From Actinobacteria bacterium UBA5975 (GTDB lineage: Bacteria; Actinomycetota; Actinomycetes; Nanopelagicales; Nanopelagicaceae), in assembly GCA_002430075.1 (NCBI GenBank), contig DJBN01000012.1:1-5451 (forward strand): 5,451 nt of DNA, read 5' to 3'. Position numbers and translations under genes: made by a program. The notes beneath the pieces are model-generated. The model saw only the letters and a list, made by a program, of their open reading frames with translations, made no database searches and was not told the origin of the DNA. This document shows positions 1 to 5,451 of the stretch, in pieces. The number at the start of each line of letters is the position of its first letter. Within the stretch, counting starts at the first letter, position 1.

Positions 1-1173
1 ATCTCACATGTCATCGTTTTGGATGTCATCGTCGCGCTAGGAAAACTCGCAGAACATCTTCGTTCTGAGCTCACCGAGCTTACTGTTATTGGAATCACTG
101 GTTCTCAAGGCAAGACAACATCGAAAGAACTTTTAGCGGCAATTTTATCAACTGCAGGACCAACAGTTGCTCCAGAGGGAAACTTCAATAATGAAATTGG
201 CGCACCTCTTTCACTACTGCAATGCACACCCGAGACGCGCTACTGCATTGTCGAAATGGGAGCTCGCCACAAAGGCGATATTGCCCATCTTTCTGCAATT
301 GCAAAGCCAAATATTGGCGTCGTTCTACGAGTGGGCTCAGCTCATGTTGGAGAATTTGGCTCTATTCAAGCGATTGCCCAAACAAAAGCAGAGCTCATTG
401 AATCTCTGGGACCTGAAGGAATCGCAATTTTAGGTCGATATGATGCATTCACTCCGCAAATGTCGTTGCTGCATGCAGGAAAGACTCTCTACTTTGGCAA
501 CTCTGCTGAGTGCGATATTCGAGCTACTGATATTGAAGTTCGCGAAGGTCGGGCACATTTCGATTTGGTTACACCAGAGGGTCGAAGCGCAGTTGGACTT
601 CGTATCGTGGGTATGCATCAAGTAGCCAATGCGTTGGCCGTTGCATCCGTTGCAACTGTTTTAGGTTTCTCCCTTGATCAGATTGCAAGTGGACTTTCAA
701 CAGTCGAAACTCACGCTAAGTGGCGCATGGAGATAGAAGAACTTGATTCGCTCGTTTTAATTAATGATGCCTACAACGCAAGCCCTGATGCGACGGCGGC
801 TGCGCTCCAGACGCTAGCGCTTTTCGCTCAAGAGAGCGGCGGTGAATCCTGGGCATTTTTAGGAAAAATGCATGAACTCGGCGAGTCAACTGCTTCAGAC
901 CACGCAGCTATTGGCACCCTTGCCTCAGAACTTGGAATCGATCATCTCGTCTGTGTTGGCGCACCTGAGTACGCAGCAGAGTTATCTGGCGATAGCCAAG
1001 TATCTGTACATAGATGTGTCGATAAGACTGAGGCTTTAGCTGTAGCCCTCAATCTCAATAAAGGGGATGTAGCGCTCGTGAAAGCATCACGATCTGAAAA
1101 GTTAGAAGAGCTGGCCGAGGCAATCTCGAGACAGTGGGTCGCAATGATGAGAGAGAGCGTTGACTCCGAATGA
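1..1173 (+). CDS. murF: UDP-MurNAc-tripeptide--D-Ala-D-Ala ligase MurF, 5'-truncated
   Basis: Cytoplasmic ATP-dependent Mur ligase that adds D-Ala-D-Ala to the UDP-MurNAc-tripeptide, completing the pentapeptide used by MraY. The frame is open to the left edge, so the true start lies outside; the 390 codons present compare with roughly 450-500 in the family, so about 70-100 N-terminal residues (most of the substrate-binding domain) are missing. A TTG at 19-21 is an internal Leu codon, not a credible start. Visible motifs: ATP loop GITGSQGKTTSKE (GKTT at 109-120), EGNFNNEIGAPLSLL (about 175-219), EMGA, SAHVGEFGS, AQTKAE with the likely carbamylated Lys at 385-387, GMHQVANALA, KWRMEIE, and the MurF-type INDAYNASPDA (about 760-793) and LGKMHELGE in the C-terminal domain. 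Two central-domain positions are unusual: VLRVG where VLNVG is usual, and ILGRYD where LNxDD is usual. The stop TGA overlaps the mraY start. MurF is preferred over MurE by the YNASPDA and LGKMHELG motifs and by position next to mraY. Confidence 0.95.
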   Translation: MSHVIVLDVIVALGKLAEHLRSELTELTVIGITGSQGKTTSKELLAAILSTAGPTVAPEGNFNNEIGAPLSLLQCTPETRYCIVEMGARHKGDIAHLSAIAKPNIGVVLRVGSAHVGEFGSIQAIAQTKAELIESLGPEGIAILGRYDAFTPQMSLLHAGKTLYFGNSAECDIRATDIEVREGRAHFDLVTPEGRSAVGLRIVGMHQVANALAVASVATVLGFSLDQIASGLSTVETHAKWRMEIEELDSLVLINDAYNASPDATAAALQTLALFAQESGGESWAFLGKMHELGESTASDHAAIGTLASELGIDHLVCVGAPEYAAELSGDSQVSVHRCVDKTEALAVALNLNKGDVALVKASRSEKLEELAEAISRQWVAMMRESVDSE

Positions 1174-2228
1174 AGCTAATCTTAATTGCCGGAACGTTGG
1201 CGCTATTTATTTCGCTCTTTGGTACCCCCGTATTGATCAAAGCTCTTGGTCGCCGAGGATATGGCCAATTTATCCGCGATGATGGACCGCAGACGCATCA
1301 CGTAAAACGCGGAACGCCGACAATGGGCGGAATAATCATTATCTTAGCCTCCGTCGTTTCATACTTTGCAGCTCATCTCATTACCCAAAGTTCAGTTAGC
1401 GTCTCTGCACTTTTAATTCTTGGTTTAGTGCTAGCTCTGGGCTTTGTTGGTTTCCTCGATGACTATATGAAGATTTCGAAACAAAATTCTGGCGGGATAA
1501 GTGGAAAACAGAAGATATTCGGCCAAGTAGTTTTTGCCTCTCTCTTTGGATATATGGGACTTCAATTTCCAGACAAAGATGACCTAACTCCGATCTCTCA
1601 GAACCTTTCAACTGTACGTGATACCAGCATTACATTAGGCGTCGTACTCGTCATCATCTTGGTTGCTTTTATGGTTACCGCCACAAGTAACGGAGTAAAC
1701 TTAACCGATGGTTTAGATGGCCTGGCAACTGGTGCATCGGTAATGACATTTCTTGCCTTTATCCTTATCGGTGTCTGGGAATTCGGACAAAGTTGTGCGG
1801 TTGCTATTTCAAGTAATTGCTATAACGTTCGCGATCCGCTCGATTTGGCAGTACTTGCTGCGGCATTTGCTGGTTCTTGCACCGGATTTTTATGGTGGAA
1901 TGCATCCCCTGCAAAGATTTTTATGGGAGATACCGGTTCACTTGCGCTAGGTGGAGCCCTTGCAGGTCTTGCTGCATCGCTGCAAGTCGAACTTCTCCTA
2001 ATTCCACTGGGTGGGCTCTTTGTCATTGTGACTCTCTCTGTAGCGCTACAAGTTATCTATTTTCGACTTACAGGCGGCAAGCGTCTCTTTAAAATGGCTC
2101 CATTGCACCACCACTTTGAACTTTTAGGGTGGGGTGAAGTCACCATTGTGCTTCGTTTTTGGATCATTGCAGGGTTAAGCGTTGCAATTGGTCTAGGCCT
2201 TTTCTATACAAAATGGGTAGCCGGGTAA
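1170..2228 (+). CDS. mraY: Phospho-N-acetylmuramoyl-pentapeptide-transferase MraY
   Basis: Integral membrane enzyme that transfers phospho-MurNAc-pentapeptide from UDP to undecaprenyl phosphate, forming lipid I on the inner face of the membrane. At 352 residues it is full length for the family, with about ten hydrophobic segments. Signatures in order: GQFIRDDGPQTHHVKRGTPT (residues 32-51), FLDDYMK with the Mg-binding Asp pair at 97-98, NGVNLTDGLDGLATG (174-188), KIFMGDTGSLALGG (249-262; Asp254), and PLHHHFEL (311-318), the histidine-rich cytoplasmic motif. A polar loop at about 203-226 carries Cys209 and Cys217 and runs into CYNVRDPLDLA, a form I associate with actinobacterial MraY. The ATG is the only available start: an in-frame TGA sits at 1161-1163 with no start codon between. 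It overlaps the murF stop as ATGA, implying coupled translation; only a weak purine run (GAGAGAG near 1151) precedes it. Confidence 0.98.
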   Translation: MKLILIAGTLALFISLFGTPVLIKALGRRGYGQFIRDDGPQTHHVKRGTPTMGGIIIILASVVSYFAAHLITQSSVSVSALLILGLVLALGFVGFLDDYMKISKQNSGGISGKQKIFGQVVFASLFGYMGLQFPDKDDLTPISQNLSTVRDTSITLGVVLVIILVAFMVTATSNGVNLTDGLDGLATGASVMTFLAFILIGVWEFGQSCAVAISSNCYNVRDPLDLAVLAAAFAGSCTGFLWWNASPAKIFMGDTGSLALGGALAGLAASLQVELLLIPLGGLFVIVTLSVALQVIYFRLTGGKRLFKMAPLHHHFELLGWGEVTIVLRFWIIAGLSVAIGLGLFYTKWVAG

Positions 2229-2235
2229 ATTCGCG

Positions 2236-3630
2236 ATGGCCCAGTCTCTCTATTCGCAATTACGTGGCAAGCGAATTCTTGTCGCTGGCGCTGGCGTAAC
2301 GGGAGTAGCAACTGCCAAGGCACTTGTACGACGCGAAGCCCTAGTAACAATCGTTGATGAGCAGGTAGAAGAAGGTGAAGGCTTTCGCATTATTACCCCT
2401 GACCATGTCCAATGGAAAGATTACGATCTATTTCTGCTCTCTCCCGGCTGGCGAGAAGACCACCCACTTGTTCTCAGCGCCCGACAAGCGAAGATTGCGT
2501 TAGCAAATGAAATTGATTTGGCATGGAGCCTGAAGAGCCCGACACAGAAATGGATTGCGCTAACTGGTACCAACGGCAAAACCACAACGGTTGAACTCGC
2601 AGCTGCGATGTTACGAAGCGGTGGTCTTAGCGCAATCGCCTGCGGAAATGTCGGTACAACTGTTATCGAATCCGTTGATTCACAGGAGAATTATGACTAC
2701 CTCGTTCTGGAACTCTCTTCTTTTCAATTACATTGGCTAGAGGATGCCCAATTTGTCGCTGCTGCAGTTCTGAATATCGCCCAAGACCATGTTGATTGGC
2801 ACGGCACCTTCGATGCCTACGCTACAGATAAACTTTCCATTTTAGATAGAGCTATCACTGCGATACTTAACGCAGATGATGAAGTGGTGATTACCCGGAC
2901 TACGCACTGGCAGGGCAGAAAGGTTTTCTTCTCTCTAGATACTCCAGGACCTGGTGAAATCGGAGTAGTCGAAGAGTTGTTGGTGGACAGAGCATTTGTA
3001 GCCGATTCTCAAGAGGCGGCGATGTTTGCAGAGCTGGCAGAAGTCACCCCAACAGTCCCACATAACGTTTCAAATACTCTGGCTGCGGCCGGGTTGGCTC
3101 GAACAGTAGGGGTTTCACATGAGGCGATACGTTCTGCCATCACCACTTTCTCTCCGGGAAGCCATCGAATAGAGAAGGTGCTGGAGAAGGATTCCATCAC
3201 CTGGATCAATGATTCCAAGGCTACAAACCCACATGCAGCCGCAGCTTCTGTCATGTCAGCAATTTCAGTCATTTGGATTGCAGGAGGTTTGGCAAAGGGT
3301 GCCTCTATGGTTGAACTCATCGAGCGTATTAAGAGTCGCGTGCGAGTTGCAATTTTGATCGGAGAAGACCGAGATTTGATTGCCGATGAGTTAGCAAGAC
3401 AAGCACCGCATATTTCTATAGTGCGCATTGATCCACCTGCGACATATAGCAAAGGTGCAGCGAGCAACTCGCTCATGGAGTTGGTAGTGCGAGAATGTAA
3501 AGATCGAGCTAACGCGGGGGATACCGTTCTTTTAGCTCCCGCATGTGCATCCATGGATCAATTTACTTCTTATAGCGATCGTGGTGATCGCTTTAAGCGC
3601 GCAGTGAAGAAATTGGTGCAGCATGGCTAA
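2236..3630 (+). CDS. murD: UDP-MurNAc-L-alanine--D-glutamate ligase MurD
   Basis: Cytoplasmic Mur ligase that adds D-glutamate to UDP-MurNAc-L-Ala using ATP. At 464 residues it is complete. Domain 1 is the Rossmann-like UDP-binding part (KRILVAGAGVTGVATAKAL, 12-30; SPGWREDHP, 69-77). Domain 2 holds the ATP loop ALTGTNGKTTT (108-118), CGNVGT, LELSSFQL (158-165), VLNIAQDHVDWHG (178-190), the likely carbamylated Lys199 in YATDKLSIL, and LNADDE (211-216). The VPHNVSNTLAAAGLA segment (274-288) leads toward domain 3, which carries SHRIE (309-313), NDSKATNPHAA (325-335), IAGGLAKGA (348-356) and LLAPACASMDQFTSYSDRGD (432-451). These match MurD rather than MurC/E/F. The ATG is the only possible start, because an in-frame TAG at 2218-2220 is followed by no other start codon. 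It lies 7 bases after the mraY stop with no strong ribosome-binding site. The 3' end overlaps ftsW by 8 bases. Confidence 0.98.
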   Translation: MAQSLYSQLRGKRILVAGAGVTGVATAKALVRREALVTIVDEQVEEGEGFRIITPDHVQWKDYDLFLLSPGWREDHPLVLSARQAKIALANEIDLAWSLKSPTQKWIALTGTNGKTTTVELAAAMLRSGGLSAIACGNVGTTVIESVDSQENYDYLVLELSSFQLHWLEDAQFVAAAVLNIAQDHVDWHGTFDAYATDKLSILDRAITAILNADDEVVITRTTHWQGRKVFFSLDTPGPGEIGVVEELLVDRAFVADSQEAAMFAELAEVTPTVPHNVSNTLAAAGLARTVGVSHEAIRSAITTFSPGSHRIEKVLEKDSITWINDSKATNPHAAAASVMSAISVIWIAGGLAKGASMVELIERIKSRVRVAILIGEDRDLIADELARQAPHISIVRIDPPATYSKGAASNSLMELVVRECKDRANAGDTVLLAPACASMDQFTSYSDRGDRFKRAVKKLVQHG

Positions 3631-4786
3631 CAAAACTGAAGTTAAATTCTTAGCGAAACCTGTAAACCATCTCTATATGCTGATTATTAGCGCTGGGGCT
3701 CTCACCACTCTTGGATTAATTATGGTTTTCTCAGCCTCTTCAATTCGCGCAATAGATACTCAAGGCAGTGCAATATCCATTGTCCTGCGACAACTTCTCT
3801 TTGTTCTTGTGTCAGTGCCTCTTGCAGCCTATCTTTCAAAACTAACAGTTGCTAAATGGGAGTTTCTTGCACGTATTGGATTTCTTCTGTCACTATGCAT
3901 TCTGGCTACGCTGCTGATTCCGGGCGTGGGAAAGACTGTCAATGGAAACACTAACTGGGTAGATCTCAAAATAGTTGATGTACAGCCGAGTGAGTTTGCA
4001 AAATTTCTGATGATTTTATGGGCTAGCTATCTACTTGCTCGCAAGGAAAATTCAGGACGGTTTGATACAAATGTTTTCTCACTCATTGGTCCAGGATTTA
4101 TCTTGATTATGGCAATGATTATGTACGGACACGATCTAGGAACTACATCAGTTATTGCAGCCATACTGGCAGGCCTTCTCTTTATATCCGGAATTCCACT
4201 TCGACTCTTTGGAACCATTACCGCAGTTGGTGCGCTGATATTGGCAGCATTTATAGCCACCTCGCCATATCGCGCAGCCCGCTTCCTTGTATTCCTTAAT
4301 CCATTCGCTCCCGAAGATTATAAATATGCAGGATGGCAACCGGCTCATAGCCTTTTGGGACTTGCAAGCGGCGGTCTCTTCGGCGTTGGCTTAGGTGGCA
4401 GCCGTCAAAAGTGGGGAAACCTAGCTGAAGCCCATACAGACTTTATCTTCTCGGTCATTGGTGAGGAACTCGGCTTAGTTGGAACACTCACGGTTCTATT
4501 ACTACTCCTTACGATGATTTATTCGACTTTTAGAATTGCACTTCGGGCAAAAGAGCCAATGATTCGGTATGCATGCGCAGGTATCGGCTGTTGGATAACA
4601 GTGCAAGCATTTCTTAACATCGGATCAGCAACAAGCGTGTTGCCGGTAGTTGGAGTCACACTTCCTTTGGTTTCCTATGGTGGATCGGCGCTCGTTGCGA
4701 CCCTATGCGCTCTCGGCTTTGTGGCAGGGGCCGCCTTGCGCGATCCAGCCGTTCGTAAAGAGATATTAAAGAGGCGCACACAGTGA
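3623..4786 (+). CDS. ftsW: SEDS-family septal peptidoglycan glycosyltransferase FtsW
   Basis: Polytopic membrane protein of the SEDS family that polymerises lipid II into septal glycan strands together with a class B penicillin-binding protein (FtsI, expected upstream but not in the window). 387 residues with about ten hydrophobic segments. Signatures: GLIMVFSASS (31-40), NGNTNWVDL (107-115), QPSEFAKF (121-128), HDLGTT (170-175), and the long extracytoplasmic loop motif WQPAHSLLGLASGGLFGVGL (238-257), then GGSRQKWGNLAEAHTDFIFS (258-277) and VIGEELGLVG. Asp273 aligns with the catalytic Asp of SEDS enzymes. NIG (332-334) and PVVGVTLPLVSYGGSALVAT (341-360) close the fold. Placement between murD and murG favours FtsW over RodA. 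The C-terminal tail is short and basic (RDPAVRKEILKRRTQ), without the long cytoplasmic extension of mycobacterial FtsW. The ATG is the first start after an in-frame TGA at 3605-3607; Met19 is a less likely alternative. Overlap with murD suggests translational coupling. Confidence 0.96.
   Translation: MANKTEVKFLAKPVNHLYMLIISAGALTTLGLIMVFSASSIRAIDTQGSAISIVLRQLLFVLVSVPLAAYLSKLTVAKWEFLARIGFLLSLCILATLLIPGVGKTVNGNTNWVDLKIVDVQPSEFAKFLMILWASYLLARKENSGRFDTNVFSLIGPGFILIMAMIMYGHDLGTTSVIAAILAGLLFISGIPLRLFGTITAVGALILAAFIATSPYRAARFLVFLNPFAPEDYKYAGWQPAHSLLGLASGGLFGVGLGGSRQKWGNLAEAHTDFIFSVIGEELGLVGTLTVLLLLLTMIYSTFRIALRAKEPMIRYACAGIGCWITVQAFLNIGSATSVLPVVGVTLPLVSYGGSALVATLCALGFVAGAALRDPAVRKEILKRRTQ
4770..4774 (+). 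promoter_or_regulatory. Ribosome binding site for murG
   Basis: AGAGG, within AAAGAGG (4768-4774), lies 8 bases before the GTG at 4783 and is the clearest Shine-Dalgarno-like sequence in the window. It sits inside the last codons of ftsW. It supports the GTG start of murG, for which no other start codon of the ATG/GTG/TTG type exists between the in-frame TAA at 4756-4758 and the conserved glycine-rich motif. Confidence 0.6.
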
Positions 4787-5451
4787 CTCGCGTTATTTTT
4801 GCTGGCGGCGGAACGGCAGGTCATGTAGAACCAGCTCTCTCAGTTGCACGCCATTGGAAATCAACGCATACTGATCACGAGATTCAATTTATTGGTACAC
4901 GCACTGGTTTAGAAACTCGTTTGGTTCCCGATGCAGGTTTTCAACTACGCCTCATCACCAAAGTCGCAATTCCTCGCAAACTTTCACTCTCGCTTCTTAC
5001 GACACCGTTTGCACTCATCCGTTCAATCACTGAGTCAGTCAAGATTATGAGGGATGCAGATTTACTCGTGGGATTCGGTGGATATGTGTCAGGACCTGCC
5101 TATCTTGCAGCGGCGATAACAAGAACCCCCTTTATTGTTCACGAAGCTAACGCACGTGCGGGGCTAGCAAATAGATTAGGCGCACTTTTTACTCCATACA
5201 CAGCTATCACCCATGAGATAGAGCGGGGAAAACTCAGTGATGGACTTTTGACTGGTCTTCCTCTGCGTGAAGATATTGTGATCGCTTATCGCCAAGCTTG
5301 TTCTGATTGGAAGTCGGCACGTTCTAAGGCTAAGACCGAACTTGGTTTTGAATCTGGAAAGCCATTGCTCTTCATCTTCGGAGGTTCGCAAGGTTCTGCT
5401 GCAATTAACGCCGTCATCGAAGCATCACGCGAAGACTTGCTTTCTTCGGGT
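4783..5451 (+). CDS. murG: UDP-GlcNAc--lipid I GlcNAc transferase MurG, 3'-truncated
   Basis: GT-B glycosyltransferase, peripheral on the inner membrane face, that adds GlcNAc from UDP-GlcNAc to lipid I to make lipid II, the substrate of FtsW. The window holds 223 codons without a stop, about 60 % of the usual 350-370; the rest lies beyond the right edge. Visible motifs: the N-terminal glycine loop FAGGGTAGHVEPAL (residues 6-19, His14 being the conserved motif histidine), a basic/hydrophobic stretch IPRKLSLSLLTTPFALIRS (63-81) compatible with membrane contact, DLLVGFGGYVSGPAYLAA (93-110), HEANARAGLANRLGA (120-134), TGLPLRED (157-164) in the place of the TGNPVR motif, and FIFGGSQGS (197-205), the start of the C-terminal UDP-GlcNAc-binding domain. 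The start is GTG, overlapping the ftsW stop as GTGA and preceded by a good ribosome-binding site. GGTAGHVEP and HEANARAGLANRLGA resemble actinobacterial MurG more than the GGTGGHIYP form common in Proteobacteria and Firmicutes. Confidence 0.96.
   Translation, partial: MTRVIFAGGGTAGHVEPALSVARHWKSTHTDHEIQFIGTRTGLETRLVPDAGFQLRLITKVAIPRKLSLSLLTTPFALIRSITESVKIMRDADLLVGFGGYVSGPAYLAAAITRTPFIVHEANARAGLANRLGALFTPYTAITHEIERGKLSDGLLTGLPLREDIVIAYRQACSDWKSARSKAKTELGFESGKPLLFIFGGSQGSAAINAVIEASREDLLSSG

Noticed and set aside
19..21. TTG as a possible start codon for a short MurF
   Set aside because: The frame is open further left, and a start here would remove the whole substrate-binding N-terminal domain, leaving only a few residues before the ATPase domain. 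The gene is cut by the window edge instead.
1160..1188. Promoter-like TTGACT with an AT-rich element 17 bases downstream at the murF/mraY junction
   Set aside because: The downstream hexamer (TAATTG) is a poor -10 match, and transcription from it would begin inside mraY after its start codon, so it could not express mraY. Likely chance.
1820..2026. Antisense frame opposite mraY
   Set aside because: It overlaps the conserved MGDTGS region of MraY on the opposite strand and has no independent support for coding.
3009..3554. Antisense open frame of 181 codons inside murD
   Set aside because: It lies entirely opposite well-conserved MurD motifs (SHRIE, DSKATN, GGLAKG, LAPACAS). Its translation is rich in Ala, Ser and Thr with no recognisable domain, and I see no ribosome-binding site or independent promoter. 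It is best explained as a shadow of murD codon usage.
5176..5391. Antisense 71-codon frame opposite murG
   Set aside because: The + strand here encodes clear MurG motifs (HEAN continuation, TGLPLRED, GGSQGS); the antisense product matches nothing I recognise.

Overview
The window is an uninterrupted piece of a bacterial dcw (division and cell wall) cluster. All genes are on the + strand, in the order murF (5' truncated) - mraY - murD - ftsW - murG (3' truncated). Together they cover consecutive late steps of peptidoglycan precursor synthesis. MurD adds D-Glu to UDP-MurNAc-L-Ala and MurF adds D-Ala-D-Ala to complete the pentapeptide. MraY moves phospho-MurNAc-pentapeptide onto undecaprenyl phosphate (lipid I), and MurG adds GlcNAc (lipid II). 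FtsW is the SEDS glycosyltransferase that polymerises lipid II at the division septum.

Layout: murF runs from the left edge to 1173. mraY (1170-2228) overlaps it by 4 bases (ATGA). murD (2236-3630) follows after a 7-base gap. ftsW (3623-4786) overlaps murD by 8 bases. murG begins at GTG 4783, overlapping ftsW by 4 bases (GTGA), and runs off the right edge. No intergenic space is large enough for a promoter or terminator, so the window looks like the inside of one translationally coupled operon. By the usual actinobacterial order, ftsI/murE would lie to the left and murC/ftsQ/ftsZ to the right; this is an expectation and is not seen here. I see no RNA genes, mobile elements, CRISPR arrays or long repeats, and no gene-free stretch over 300 bases.

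Organism: several protein signatures look actinobacterial. They are the MraY loop with two cysteines followed by CYNVRDPLDLA, the MurG N-terminus GGGTAGHVEPAL, and MurG HEANARAGLANRLGA. Base composition by eye is near 45-50 % GC, low for typical Actinomycetota. That would suit a genome-streamlined aquatic lineage such as the freshwater acI group (Nanopelagicales, e.g. 'Ca. Planktophila'). The phylum call is fairly confident; the lineage is inference.

I found no undescribed system. The most noteworthy point is a pair of atypical positions in the MurF central domain; the other observations are minor.
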